DNA from: Bacteroidales bacterium
Lineage (GTDB): Bacteria > Bacteroidota > Bacteroidia > Bacteroidales > UBA932
Assembly: GCA_017634595.1 (NCBI GenBank)
Contig: JAGBNC010000034.1
Location: 1-33,345 of the forward strand
Reading direction: 5' to 3'
DNA: 33,345 nucleotides
The position numbers and the translations under genes were made by a program. Below, one piece after another: positions 7,082 to 16,175 of the stretch (position 1 is the first letter of the stretch; each line of letters opens with the position of its first letter). A model generated the notes under the pieces. The model saw only the letters and a list, made by a program, of their open reading frames with translations. It was not told the DNA's origin and searched no databases.

Positions 7082-8062
7082 ATGATTGAATTTCCCACCA
7101 CCAATTGGAAAGATTATGAGCTGCTGGACAGCGGCGATGGAGAAAAATTGGAACGATTCGGATCGTTCGTGCTGGCACGTCCCGAGCCTAAGGCCCTTTG
7201 GAACAGAAGCTTACCCATGAGCGAATGGAACCGTCTGGCTCACACTCGGTTCAAGCCCGGCGCCGGCTTCAGCAAGGCGGGCAAGGAGGACAGCGGCACC
7301 TGGGAGCGCCTTCGCCAGATGGACGACCAGTGGTGGATACGATACAATTCCCTCTGCCTGCGTCTCGGACTCACGAGTTTCAAGCATGTGGGAGTGTTCC
7401 CGGAGCAGGCTCCCAACTGGGACTTTATCTATCGTAAATGCTCCGGCATGGATCATCCGAAGGTGTTGAATCTCTTCGCTTATACCGGCGCCGCATCTCT
7501 GGCGGCACTGGCCGGCGGTGCCGAAGTCACTCACCTGGACTCAGTCAAACAAGTCGTTACCTGGGCCCGCCAGAACATGGAGCGAACCTTCTCTCCTGCA
7601 GGGGGGGGCGGGGGCGTATGCCGCTGGGTCGTCGAAGACGCCATGAAATTCGCCCGCAGGGAGGCGCGCCGCGGCAATTTGTACGACGGCATAATCCTCG
7701 ATCCGCCGGCTTACGGGCACGGACCTGACGGGGAAAAGTGGAAGCTTGACGAGTGCTTGTTCGATATGCTCCGGACTGTGGCGTCGATATTGAAGCCGCA
7801 TAATTCTTTTGTGGTCCTGAACCTTTATTCCAATGGCTACAGCGCGGCCCTCGGTGAGACCTTGGTTCGCGAGGCCTTCGGTATCAGAGGGGCGGGAAAA
7901 TCAGAGGCGGAACGTTCGGAGTGCAGCGACCGGGGGCGAGCCGACGATAATAGCAGTTCTCCGGACGCGATTCTCACTTCCGGTGAGCTCGCCCTTAGGG
8001 ACAACTTTGGCAAAGTCTTGCCCCTGTCCATCGTCGTCAGGCTCGAAACCCCAAGTAGATAA
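7082..8062 (+). CDS. Class I SAM-dependent methyltransferase, RlmI-like rRNA methyltransferase family
   Basis: The 326-residue product resembles the RlmI/RsmB-type cytosine or guanine methyltransferases that modify large-subunit rRNA. Motif I is visible as NLFAYTGAASLAALAGGAEV (about 139-158), the acidic motif II as HLDSVKQ, and the catalytic-loop motif as ILDPPAYGHG. The N-terminal ~110 residues form the substrate-recognition half typical of Bacteroidetes members. A glycine run is encoded by G8-C-G5 at 7601-7614, a likely slippage site. Near the C-terminus a hydrophilic insert (about 275-300) looks unconserved. The gene is alone on the plus strand, divergent from pgk and convergent with the PCMD lipoprotein gene. 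The exact rRNA target is not determined. Confidence 0.85.
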   Translation: MIEFPTTNWKDYELLDSGDGEKLERFGSFVLARPEPKALWNRSLPMSEWNRLAHTRFKPGAGFSKAGKEDSGTWERLRQMDDQWWIRYNSLCLRLGLTSFKHVGVFPEQAPNWDFIYRKCSGMDHPKVLNLFAYTGAASLAALAGGAEVTHLDSVKQVVTWARQNMERTFSPAGGGGGVCRWVVEDAMKFARREARRGNLYDGIILDPPAYGHGPDGEKWKLDECLFDMLRTVASILKPHNSFVVLNLYSNGYSAALGETLVREAFGIRGAGKSEAERSECSDRGRADDNSSSPDAILTSGELALRDNFGKVLPLSIVVRLETPSR

Positions 8063-8069
8063 CCTACCG

Positions 8070-8100
8070 CCGGACAGGAAATCGCATGAATCCTGTCCGG
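8070..8100. terminator. Bidirectional hairpin between convergent genes
   Basis: Arms 8070-8079 (ccggacagga) and 8091-8100 (tcctgtccgg) form a perfect 10-bp stem with an 11-base loop, placed between the methyltransferase stop (8062) and the PCMD lipoprotein stop (8119). No T-run follows on either strand, so it may work as a weak terminator or as protection of both mRNA ends. Confidence 0.5.
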
Positions 8101-8118
8101 AGATCGAAAACACAGCAG

Positions 8119-10065
8119 CTACTCCGTCAGATAAGCGGTGTTAGCCTTCAGAGACGATCCCGTAAACTCCCCGAAAACAGCCAGCGACGAAGTGCTCTTG
8201 CCAGAAAGAACCCGGCAAGTGCCCGATGGCTTGCTGCAGTCAGTCAAGGTACCTTTGAGCAGATTGCCGCTCACGGTGACAGGGGTCCGGCTGCTCACAT
8301 CAGAGCTTCTTCCGTTGAATGAATAAGTAGTATTTGCGCTACCTTTCACCAGCACGGCGGTATTCTTGGGAAGCACGCTGCCGGAGTAGATAGGAACGAG
8401 CGATGCATATCCGCAAGCCACTTTGGTCACATAATAAGCTGTGACCCCTGAAGGTATGAGGGCATTGTAATCCAGGCACAGGGTAGCCCAGCCGGCGGCA
8501 TCGGTCTTGAGATTGTACAGATTGTATATCATCTCCAGGTCATCGATGTACATGTAGTCGTTCTCTTTGCCGCCACCGGGGTAGGAGTTGGTTGCAATGT
8601 TAATGAGGACGAAGCTGGGGGTCGTGCTGTTGCTGTATTTGAAAGGGATAGAGAAACGTTTCCATGCATTATCGGTTCCGCTTATCTGCATCTCGGTGGC
8701 ATCGGCTATCTTGTGAGTGCCTCCCGTGCAGTCGCTGGCATTGTATCCGCTCTTGTAGTCAAACTTGTCGTGCAGAATGGCCTCTACCTTGGCGTACGGA
8801 TGCTTGCTGTCCGTTCCGTTGGGAACAAATTTGATCCATACTGCCATAGAGTCGGGCCTGCCGGTGAAGTCCATGTGGAAGGGATTGGACTTACCATTTA
8901 CTTTGATGGAACCGTCCTGGTCGGTGTAGTTGTAGTTGCCTGTGCCGTCGGCAGTTAAGTTGCTGGCATACACACGTCCTGTAGTAAGATTGCCCTGAGC
9001 GGTAGCGATGCTCATTATTTTCCTGGCCCATATTGAGCAAGAGTAGGACCCTTTGCTGCCCGGACGCTTGTCAGAACTTCTTTTTACCTGGCGGTTGGAA
9101 GAGTCGTAGCCATTTGCAAGCAGCCCTTTAGTGAATAAGTTCCCACCGTTTTCGAAGGTCTGGAAGGAATTCCAGTTGTTGGGGAGATGCTCTCCGTCAA
9201 GGGTCCAGGTCTCAAAATCGCCGTTGGTGACCTGCGGCTTGGACGGCTGCGTGGCCGCTGAATACGACTGAGTCGAGGTGGCATCGCCGATGAGAGCTGT
9301 ATCGCTGAAGCTGAGGGTTGAAGGCACTGAACCGAGATTCTTGATGTGTCCTGCGGAGGCGCCTGAGCCCATGTTCTTGCTTATCAAGGCCATCTTGCCG
9401 TAGCCATTGGTCAGAACCATTTCCAGCTTGGAGGACGATGACGGCAGCAGGCTCACATATATGTCTCCGCTTAGGGTTGAGCCGGTGGATATCGAGACAT
9501 TTGTGGCTCCGCCGGAAGGAACGGTCAAGGCCATCGTGCTGCTGTTGAGCGAAGCCTTGCCGCATGCCGGAGCGTCGCGGAGTATTTCTATCTTGCGGAT
9601 GTCCAATGAATAAGGCACATTGAGCTTGACCACGCTCAGCAGGTTGGAAAAGTTGAAACTTCCGTCGGCAGGAGATGCCATGACAGCCGTAGCGGCGGTG
9701 CCGTCCTGCTCTGCGGGCACTTCTATTGTGATGGTTCCGCCCGACATGCTCACCGCAGCGCTGTAAGGATATACGGCAGCTCCGAGGGTGGAGCCTTCGG
9801 GCTTGGTGCCGCTGAAGCTGGCGCTTTGTGAGCCGCTGTCGGAAGTGGTGAATGCGGGGCAAAGGGTCCCGTCGGTGGTGAATACGGCAATCTTGTCGCC
9901 GCTCTGCCACTTGGGTGAAACCCCGTCAATGCTGACTTTAGTATCAGGAAGGGACGCGTTAATGGTCACGGGAACCATTCCGTCCGAAGACATGCTTTCT
10001 TTCTGGCATGCTGCGGCTACGGTCAAAGCTGCCGCGCACGCAAGTGCAAAGCTATACTTTTTCAT
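8119..10065 (-). CDS. PCMD-domain surface lipoprotein
   Basis: The 648-residue protein has a lipoprotein signal peptide (cysteine 20). A beta-rich N-terminal part (about 30-250) resembles fimbrillin-like or Ig-like modules of Bacteroidetes cell-surface proteins (TKVSIDGVSPKWQSGDKIAVF). A PCMD domain, a putative carbohydrate-binding jelly-roll, spans about 281-505, starting NGDFETW and ending YIDDLEMIYN. A C-terminal beta domain (about 510-648) follows. PCMD proteins are commonly surface glycan-binding proteins or adhesins. Its ATG overlaps the stop of a 46-residue peptide gene (ATGA), so the two are translationally coupled. The unit has its own promoter element and follows the sugar-utilisation operon. 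It ends in TAG. The function beyond surface display and sugar binding is inferred from family. Confidence 0.82.
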   Translation of the reverse strand: MKKYSFALACAAALTVAAACQKESMSSDGMVPVTINASLPDTKVSIDGVSPKWQSGDKIAVFTTDGTLCPAFTTSDSGSQSASFSGTKPEGSTLGAAVYPYSAAVSMSGGTITIEVPAEQDGTAATAVMASPADGSFNFSNLLSVVKLNVPYSLDIRKIEILRDAPACGKASLNSSTMALTVPSGGATNVSISTGSTLSGDIYVSLLPSSSSKLEMVLTNGYGKMALISKNMGSGASAGHIKNLGSVPSTLSFSDTALIGDATSTQSYSAATQPSKPQVTNGDFETWTLDGEHLPNNWNSFQTFENGGNLFTKGLLANGYDSSNRQVKRSSDKRPGSKGSYSCSIWARKIMSIATAQGNLTTGRVYASNLTADGTGNYNYTDQDGSIKVNGKSNPFHMDFTGRPDSMAVWIKFVPNGTDSKHPYAKVEAILHDKFDYKSGYNASDCTGGTHKIADATEMQISGTDNAWKRFSIPFKYSNSTTPSFVLINIATNSYPGGGKENDYMYIDDLEMIYNLYNLKTDAAGWATLCLDYNALIPSGVTAYYVTKVACGYASLVPIYSGSVLPKNTAVLVKGSANTTYSFNGRSSDVSSRTPVTVSGNLLKGTLTDCSKPSGTCRVLSGKSTSSLAVFGEFTGSSLKANTAYLTE

Positions 10066-10202
10066 AGGCCGCTGAAGAAATTAAATTCGTTATCCTGCTC
10101 GTAATCTGAGAGAGTGCCATTCCTGTCAGAGGTGGCGCAGAGTTGATGTTCCGGTGGAAAGGCACAGCTTTCCATGTCCGGCTTCAGGTAAGGTTTGTAC
10201 AT
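10062..10202 (-). CDS. 46-residue peptide gene translationally coupled to the PCMD lipoprotein
   Basis: The peptide begins MYKPYLKPDMESCAFPPEH, continues with LCATSDRNGTLSDYE, and has no signal sequence. The pattern of an early Y-x-x-P followed by a central TS and an acidic aromatic tail resembles a group of very short Bacteroidales peptides (start K-Y-x-x-P) often found ahead of surface-protein genes. I recall these only as uncharacterised. Support for a real gene is the ATGA overlap with the PCMD start (TGA at 10062-10064, ATG at 10063-10065) and a promoter element 25 bases upstream of its ATG. It could be a leader peptide that controls translation of the lipoprotein, or a small protein with its own role. 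Confidence 0.65.
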   Translation of the reverse strand: MYKPYLKPDMESCAFPPEHQLCATSDRNGTLSDYEQDNEFNFFSGL

Positions 10203-10226
10203 TGTGACTATTCTAACAAAATCGTG

Positions 10227-10234
10227 CAAAGTTA
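10227..10234 (-). promoter_or_regulatory. -7 promoter element of the small peptide/PCMD unit
   Basis: The minus strand reads TAACTTTG, matching TAnnTTTG, 25 bases before the ATG at 10202. A clear -33 element is not seen. It lies just beyond the stop of MBL lipoprotein 1 (10268), so the PCMD unit is probably transcribed separately. Confidence 0.5.
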
Positions 10235-10267
10235 GCAATAATTTGCAAAAAGATTTCGCCAGAAGGC

Positions 10268-11653
10268 TTATTTCGACGTGTACGGACCTGAAATCTGCCG
10301 GACGGCCTTCTTGCCGTCGGAGTCGGACAGAGTATAGATACAATAGTGTGCACCACCCTTTTCCACACGGACCACAATATGTCCGTCGCGGCCCTTGACC
10401 TGTCTCCAGCGAGCATAAGAAAGCATTTCCGCGGCACTGTTGGTAATAAACACGTCCATGCCCTGGGAAATGTTAGTAACTCCTTCATATACAGGCTGAC
10501 GTGGATGTCCGTCGGTCCAGCTGTTAATGATCCAGCAGCGCGGCTTAAGGTAGTTCATGGCCTCGCACACGTGCCCGTTTTTGGCCACATAACCGTAGCC
10601 GTTGGTGTTGGTGACACCGTGGTGGTCGGCTTTCATTACATCCACGGCACCACTGGCCTTTGCCACGGCGGTCTCCATGTCCTTCCACGCGTAGGAAGAG
10701 CAGCCGTCGTACTGGGCATCGCCTCCGTGGAAGAAGTCGAAGCGTCCGTAGCTGAGTTTGAACACGGTAGTGCAGTGGTTCTCCTCGGGACAGTTGTCAG
10801 CGTTGCCGACTTTGGCTGGATTGGCTACCGAGATGTCTTTCAGAGCGGGGAATGTGGCCGTGAAGCCTCCTCCTTCTGTTCCGTCCCATATATTGCCGTT
10901 GACCGCTATGTTGCGGACTTTGAAGTCGGGATATGCTCCGGGATCACGCAACATGACTATCTGGTCCGCTGCCCCGGCTTTGAACATCCCCGCCTTGAGC
11001 CCTTTGTTGGCTACATGCCATTTGACAGCAGTGACATAATTCCTTATGGCCGATGCGTTTGCCGCCTTGGTCTGCATATCGAAGGGGTAGTCATACGAAG
11101 GCCAGCCGCGGTCAAGAAGCAGCCCTGCGGGAAGCAGGTCCAGTACCTCGGGCAGGCTCTGCTTACGGTAAGTGCTTGACAAGTCGGACGCGGGAAGCGA
11201 TGAACTGCATCCCCCGAAATGGTCGGAATGGAAATGTGTGTTTATCACGTAGTCGAGTTTCTTGTTGCCTGTCCATTCCATACAGTCCTTGATATAGTCG
11301 ACTATGAACTTGCCGGCCCTGAAATCAGGATCGACTGTGGGGTCCCAGCGTTTGCGTATGCCCGTATTGGTGGTGCTGCCCACAGCCCCGGTAGCCGACA
11401 GCGACCCTGCTGCATCTACCAGCATCTGAGTGCCGTCGGGGAATATCACGAAGGTACATTCTCCGGTGGTAGTGTTTATGAAATGAATGTCCAAAGTGCC
11501 TTCAGTCCATGCCGAAAGAGGCTGGCCTAAGGTCTCAGGGCTTTTAATAGGCGCAGTGCCTCCTCCAGGAACAACTGTGTTGGAAGAACTGTCCTTGCTG
11601 CCGCATGAAAGCATCAGCAAAGACAAAACTGTAAATATCAGAATCCTTTTCAT
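10268..11653 (-). CDS. MBL-fold metallo-hydrolase lipoprotein (paralogue 1)
   Basis: This 461-residue lipoprotein (cysteine 17 in LMLSC) carries a metallo-beta-lactamase fold of the ComEC/Rec2-like type. The fold starts at about residue 53 (LDIHFINTTTGECTFVIFPDG). The metal site is complete: H140-x-H142-x-D144-H145 in THFHSDHFGG, D312 in GGD, and H344/H345 in KADHHG. The enzyme would sit in the periplasm or on the cell surface and hydrolyse an ester, lactone, phosphate or similar bond; the substrate is unknown. It ends the main sugar-utilisation operon, four bases downstream of its paralogue (11657-13060). A third paralogue lies at 20793-22151. Three copies in one locus suggest different positions on one substrate or different oligomer lengths. 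Confidence 0.88.
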   Translation of the reverse strand: MKRILIFTVLSLLMLSCGSKDSSSNTVVPGGGTAPIKSPETLGQPLSAWTEGTLDIHFINTTTGECTFVIFPDGTQMLVDAAGSLSATGAVGSTTNTGIRKRWDPTVDPDFRAGKFIVDYIKDCMEWTGNKKLDYVINTHFHSDHFGGCSSSLPASDLSSTYRKQSLPEVLDLLPAGLLLDRGWPSYDYPFDMQTKAANASAIRNYVTAVKWHVANKGLKAGMFKAGAADQIVMLRDPGAYPDFKVRNIAVNGNIWDGTEGGGFTATFPALKDISVANPAKVGNADNCPEENHCTTVFKLSYGRFDFFHGGDAQYDGCSSYAWKDMETAVAKASGAVDVMKADHHGVTNTNGYGYVAKNGHVCEAMNYLKPRCWIINSWTDGHPRQPVYEGVTNISQGMDVFITNSAAEMLSYARWRQVKGRDGHIVVRVEKGGAHYCIYTLSDSDGKKAVRQISGPYTSK

Positions 11654-11656
11654 TCG

Positions 11657-13060
11657 TTAAAGATAAGCTGTAAACGGCCCGTATTTAGCTTTGACTTTGT
11701 ATTCCATATTGGAATCGTCAAGCACATAGATGTAGTATTTTTTGCCTTCAGGAAGTACTCTTACCACTACATGCCCTCCGGTTGCAAGGAATTTGTCGGG
11801 ATCGACCCCCTCGCCCTTCAGCGTGGCTACATTGCTCTGCGCCAGGTTGGTGGTGAATATACGCACGCTGGCGTTGGCTTTCTGGACCCTCTTGAGGGTG
11901 GCGGGATTGGGCTGAACATCCCTCCATACTCCGGCTATGTAGAAGTCGGGCTTAAGCACACCGAGGAGCTCCGCGCTGTTGGTGTTGGCGGTGCTGTGAT
12001 GGCTGGCTTTCATGCCTTCTACCTTCTTGACTACAAGGGAGATGGGCTTTTCGATATCTTTCCATGAGTAGGAACTCTTGCCTGAGTACTGAATGTCGCC
12101 GCCGCTGAAGAAGTCGAAGTTGCCGTACTTGAGCATGAAAACATTGGACAGGATGTTCTCGCTGATGGACCAAGTCGCATGGTTCTTGGCGCATTCTTCT
12201 GCGGAAGGGACGTAGCTGGTGTTGACGCTGGTGCCGCTGCCGGTCCAGATGTCTCCACCGGAGGCAATGGTGCGAAGGCTGAAACTACTATATTTCGAAG
12301 GCTCGTGCTTCAGGACAATCTGGTCATCGTGGCCGATCTTTAGGGTCTCGCGCACGGTTCCCTGATTGCGGGAGGCATAGTCAAGGTAATTGATATACAG
12401 CTGGTAACGCTTCTTGCCGCCGTCGTCGAAATAGTCGGCTGAGGGGCGGGATGCCCAGTCGCCGCGGTCCAGCACCTTGTCAATAGGTATGGACAGGCCC
12501 ACTTCGGCAAGTCCGTTCAGCAGGAAGCCGCCGGCGTTCAGGTTGACAGCAGCCACCGGCTTGCCGTCCTTGTCCATGGGCGTCCACCCGAACGCAGCGT
12601 AACTCTCGCGCCACGATCCGATATGGTCACCATGATAATGGGACGTCATGAAATAATCCAGGCGACCGTTTGCTACAGAAGGGGCGAAGTGCTTGATGTA
12701 CTGGACTATAACGGATCCGCTATTCACCGAGGCGCTGGGCTTGGAAGGCACGCCCTGAGAGTCGCCATAATTGTGCAGCTCTGCGGGCGGGGCGCCTGCT
12801 GCGTCGCAGAGCATGGTGGTGCCGTCGGGGAAAATATAATAGAACGCTTCTCCGCGGCCGCCGTTGATGCTGTGTATGTCAAGATAGCCTTCCTGCCAAT
12901 TGGGCAGTACCTTCCCCACGGTGACGTCAATTGCGGGGTCTTTGGCCTCCGGCTCTGTCTTTCCTCCCGGAGTTGGAGGGGTATAAGGCTTCTCACCGCA
13001 CCCCGTGAAGAGTGCGGCAAGAGCCATAAAGGAAGTTACAACGAATAACTTGATTCTCAT
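11657..13060 (-). CDS. MBL-fold metallo-hydrolase lipoprotein (paralogue 2)
   Basis: I chose the ATG at 13060, which gives a clean lipoprotein signal (MRIKLFVVTSFMALAALFTGC, cysteine 21) and 467 residues; an upstream start would overlap susD and spoil the signal. The catalytic cluster is H141-x-H143-x-D145-H146 (SHYHGDHIGS), with later ligands in SGGDIQYSG and MKASHHSTANTNS. The order of conserved blocks is the same as in paralogues 1 and 3, including the DIHSINGGRGEAFYYIFPDG entry strand. The chain ends shortly after KYGPFTAYL, which fixes where the normal C-terminus of the family lies. The gene starts one base after the susD stop, so it is certainly part of the same operon. The substrate is unknown. 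Confidence 0.88.
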   Translation of the reverse strand: MRIKLFVVTSFMALAALFTGCGEKPYTPPTPGGKTEPEAKDPAIDVTVGKVLPNWQEGYLDIHSINGGRGEAFYYIFPDGTTMLCDAAGAPPAELHNYGDSQGVPSKPSASVNSGSVIVQYIKHFAPSVANGRLDYFMTSHYHGDHIGSWRESYAAFGWTPMDKDGKPVAAVNLNAGGFLLNGLAEVGLSIPIDKVLDRGDWASRPSADYFDDGGKKRYQLYINYLDYASRNQGTVRETLKIGHDDQIVLKHEPSKYSSFSLRTIASGGDIWTGSGTSVNTSYVPSAEECAKNHATWSISENILSNVFMLKYGNFDFFSGGDIQYSGKSSYSWKDIEKPISLVVKKVEGMKASHHSTANTNSAELLGVLKPDFYIAGVWRDVQPNPATLKRVQKANASVRIFTTNLAQSNVATLKGEGVDPDKFLATGGHVVVRVLPEGKKYYIYVLDDSNMEYKVKAKYGPFTAYL

Positions 13061-13061
13061 T

Positions 13062-14780
13062 CTAATATCCTGGATTCTGGGTAAGGTTAGGACATACAAC
13101 GCGCTCATTCTCGGGAATGGGCATCAGGTACTCGCGCGGGACGAATGCACCTCTCTGATTGATTGTAAAGTACTTAGGATAGTTCTCAATGTCGGAGAGG
13201 TCGATGGCGGAGCTGGCCTTCATGTGCGGACGGAAGTCCTTGGGCCAAGGCCAGTAGCCTGTCTTCTCGTTTGCGGCGCTCTGCTCGTTGCCGGGCAGGC
13301 CGTAAATAGGCATGGTGAAGCACTCCTCTGCCATCCTCCAGCGCATGACGTCGAACCAGCGGCGGTTCTCCCAGGCAAGCTCGCAGCGACGTTCGTTGCG
13401 GATAATCTTGCGCAGGGCGGACTGCCTTGTCTCGGTGATTGCAGGGTACTTGGCCGTGTCGCCGACGCCGCACTTGTATGCGCGTGCGCGGATGCTGTTG
13501 AGGGCGTTGAACACGGAGGCGTCAATCTCGTTCATTTCCATCTTGGCTTCGGCATACATCAGGAGCACGTCTCCGTAGCGTATGATGCGCATGGGAGTAT
13601 CGGTCAGACGGTCGTCAATCCATTCTTCATCAATGCCTTTCTTGAGCACCAGACCATTGTAAGAGCAGTCTTTGGCAACGGGTTTGGTGTCGTTGTTCTT
13701 AACCATCTTGCCGGTAGATACCTGCAGGGTCTGCGTGGCGCTGGGGCGGGGATTGTAGATGTAATCCATGAACTCTTCGTCGAATGGAGCGGTAAGCTCG
13801 CTCAGTCGGGGATCACGGTTGGCAAAAGGATGCGCCGGGTCGTACAGAGGGGATTCCTCTACGCTCAGACCGTCGGTGCAGGTGTAGGCGAAGAACAGCT
13901 GCCAGCTGGGCTGGGCAACCGAAGTGCCGCCGTTGTTACGGGGGTAGAAACTGCGGGTCGCGGCCTCGTCGTAGGAGTGGATACCGAGTTCGTTGGACGC
14001 AGGCAGTACGAAGATGAATTCAGGACTGGTCTTTGTCTTGCTGAGGAAGAGTTCGCGGTAGTCCGAATGCAGGGAATACACGCCCAGGTCCATGCAGGCC
14101 TTGGCTGCGTCGGCGCAGGTCTTCCAGTCGCTCATGAACAGGGCCGCGCGGGCTTTCATGGCAAGTGCAGCTCCCTTCGTGACACGCTGGGTCTTGGTGT
14201 ATGATGCAGGCAATGCGGCAGCAGCGTCGTCGAAGTCCTGGTAGATCTTCTCGAGTATGTAGTTGCGGTCTATCCTTCCCATCTTGTAGGCGGCTTCCAG
14301 GGTGAGGTGCTCGTCATAGTAAGGAACATCGCCGAAGAGAGTGATAAGATAGGTGTAGAACGATGCGCGGAAGAATTTTGCCTCGCCTGTGTATAGAGTG
14401 GCAATGGCGTCGCCAAGTTCTTCCCGGCGCCTCTCGATGCTCTGGATGACGGTGTTGGCGCGGGCAATGCCCTTATAATAGTTTGCCCAGTGATTGGCGC
14501 CCTCGCTCCAGGTGGTGGATATTGTGCCTCCCAGCCAGTCATAGGTCTGGGTACGCTGGTTCCAGTCGTCTGTCCAGCGGTCGGTAGGCCAGAGGCGCCA
14601 TGCCTCGGTGTACCACATGGAGGGTTTGTACAATGCATTGAGCGAGAGTTCGAGCTCCTGGGCGGTGGAGTACCAGTTCTCGCTGGAACCCTGGCTCCTC
14701 GGACTGAGGTCAAGGTCCACACAGGCGGTCATGAGGACCGCTGATGCAAGTGCTGTGAATATATATTTTTTCATTTTCAT
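13062..14780 (-). CDS. SusD/RagB-family glycan-binding lipoprotein
   Basis: SusD proteins form the lid over their SusC channel and capture oligosaccharides at the cell surface. The 572-residue product has a lipoprotein signal (LMTAC) followed by the family start DLDLSPRSQGSSENWYSTAQELE and a helical TPR-rich core with tryptophans suited to sugar stacking. The C-terminal signature includes FNALNSIRARA, ALRKIIRNERRCELAWENRRWFD and a final YLMPIPENERVVCPNLTQNPGY. Its usual partner, SusC, is not directly adjacent: a BACON lipoprotein gene is inserted between the two, an uncommon order. Intergenic gaps on both sides are at most 12 bases. The stop is TAG. Confidence 0.95.
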   Translation of the reverse strand: MKMKKYIFTALASAVLMTACVDLDLSPRSQGSSENWYSTAQELELSLNALYKPSMWYTEAWRLWPTDRWTDDWNQRTQTYDWLGGTISTTWSEGANHWANYYKGIARANTVIQSIERRREELGDAIATLYTGEAKFFRASFYTYLITLFGDVPYYDEHLTLEAAYKMGRIDRNYILEKIYQDFDDAAAALPASYTKTQRVTKGAALAMKARAALFMSDWKTCADAAKACMDLGVYSLHSDYRELFLSKTKTSPEFIFVLPASNELGIHSYDEAATRSFYPRNNGGTSVAQPSWQLFFAYTCTDGLSVEESPLYDPAHPFANRDPRLSELTAPFDEEFMDYIYNPRPSATQTLQVSTGKMVKNNDTKPVAKDCSYNGLVLKKGIDEEWIDDRLTDTPMRIIRYGDVLLMYAEAKMEMNEIDASVFNALNSIRARAYKCGVGDTAKYPAITETRQSALRKIIRNERRCELAWENRRWFDVMRWRMAEECFTMPIYGLPGNEQSAANEKTGYWPWPKDFRPHMKASSAIDLSDIENYPKYFTINQRGAFVPREYLMPIPENERVVCPNLTQNPGY

Positions 14781-14792
14781 TGCTCTTGGAGG

Positions 14793-16163
14793 TTATTCTA
14801 CAACTACGATCTTGGGATTTTCAGGAACCCTCAGGTAGGCTGTCGCGTCTGCGTCGGACCACTTGCCGGCAAAACGGAGCACGTGGTTGCTGGAGAGTTT
14901 CTCCAGGGGAGTGCCGTCGCCGCACTGTGCATTCTGGATGCAGGTGAAGCGGAATTGTGCGTAAGGAGTGTCCTTGGTGAGGGTGGCGGTCTCAACAATG
15001 TACTTGTTGATCTGCTTGGGATCTTCTTCGGTGTTGGCTGCGTCGGGGTGGAATTCGAGCTCTATGGTCTCCAGTTCCTTCCATTCGTCGCCGTCAAGGT
15101 ATTCGGCCTTCCAGTACTTCATGACTCCTGCGCTGTTGGGACGCAATACAAAGTTGAGCTGGAACTTGGTGCCGGCTGCCAGCGGAGCGTCCAGCTCGGC
15201 TGTCCATGTGAACCAGTCGCCTTCCCATGAGCCATATATCACTGGCTCGCCACGGTTTCCGATGGCCCTCTTGACGCAAGTCCTGGTCTTTATGGTAGAT
15301 TTGTCGATACCGTTGTAGTACTCGATTTTGCCCTTGCCGCTGACATTGGAGGGTACGTATGCACCGCCCATGTTGCCGGGAGCGTCAACCTCGGGAGATG
15401 AGGAGCTCTGCTCGAATCCTCCGGCACGGAGAGCCTCGATCTGAGGAGTATCGAATTCCCATTCGGCAAGTACAGTGCCTACGGCGGGCTTAACTGCGCT
15501 TCCGCCCTTGGCTGCAGCCTGCTTGATGGTGACAGTCAGTTCTTTGGTGTTCACGGCTTCATCCGTGGTGCTGACTGTTATGACAGCAGTTACTTCTTCA
15601 GTGACGGTATTGGCGGGGAAGCTGACAGTCACGTTGCCGTTGCCCTCTCCCGATGCGGGACTGGGGACAAATGCAGGGTTGGAACTGCTCACTGTCCAGG
15701 CCACGTCGCCGGACACGCTGAACGAGGCGCTGGTATCTTCGGCCTTGACCTCAATGGCGCTGGTGGAGATTTGGAAGTTCTTGTGGATTACATCCTTCTC
15801 GGAACCGTTCTGTACCACATCGAAGCTGGTTATGGAGATGTTCATCTCCTTGTCTATGACGCTCAGGCGCGCGGCACGTGCTGCGGCTGAACTATTGGCC
15901 TTGACAGTTACTGTGACCACGCTGTCGGCCTGGGACACGGAGATCCAGTCAGCAACTTTGGGTACTGACACGTTGAATGCGGGGCTGCGGTGCACTGTGG
16001 CAATCAGGGTGCCGCCTTCTGCAGGGAGCCTGTCGGTGGTAGAAAGCTCTACGCTGGCCCTGCTGCCGGCATACTCAGAGACCTCGATATCGGGGCTTGC
16101 CGCCGGAGTGCATGCTGCTGCTGCCAGAGCCGCGCAGAGGAATATGCTGATATACTTTTTCAT
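14793..16163 (-). CDS. BACON-domain surface glycan-binding lipoprotein
   Basis: The 456-residue protein has a lipoprotein signal (cysteine 18, AAAC) and two Ig-like BACON repeats (about 33-118 and 128-215, the second recognisable by WTVSSSNPAFVPSPASGEGNGNVTVSF). A C-terminal beta-sandwich (about 225-456) follows, with aromatic residues (YGSWEGDWFTWTAEL, RPNSAGVMKYWKAEYLDG) that could bind sugar. Such proteins act as surface glycan-binding partners of the SusCD complex. Its position between SusC and SusD is unusual; they normally follow SusD. Gaps to both neighbours are 12 bases. No catalytic motif is visible. Confidence 0.85.
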   Translation of the reverse strand: MKKYISIFLCAALAAAACTPAASPDIEVSEYAGSRASVELSTTDRLPAEGGTLIATVHRSPAFNVSVPKVADWISVSQADSVVTVTVKANSSAAARAARLSVIDKEMNISITSFDVVQNGSEKDVIHKNFQISTSAIEVKAEDTSASFSVSGDVAWTVSSSNPAFVPSPASGEGNGNVTVSFPANTVTEEVTAVITVSTTDEAVNTKELTVTIKQAAAKGGSAVKPAVGTVLAEWEFDTPQIEALRAGGFEQSSSSPEVDAPGNMGGAYVPSNVSGKGKIEYYNGIDKSTIKTRTCVKRAIGNRGEPVIYGSWEGDWFTWTAELDAPLAAGTKFQLNFVLRPNSAGVMKYWKAEYLDGDEWKELETIELEFHPDAANTEEDPKQINKYIVETATLTKDTPYAQFRFTCIQNAQCGDGTPLEKLSSNHVLRFAGKWSDADATAYLRVPENPKIVVVE

Positions 16164-16175
16164 CTTTGCTGAATT

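Noticed and set aside
6892-7104. A 70-codon minus-strand ORF between pgk and the methyltransferase
   Set aside because: It overlaps the methyltransferase start and the tandem repeat. It has no recognisable start context or domain.
13005-14204. A 399-codon open frame on the plus strand, antisense to susD
   Set aside because: It mirrors the codon-position bias of susD, and its translation is repetitive in G, V and A with no domain or start signal.
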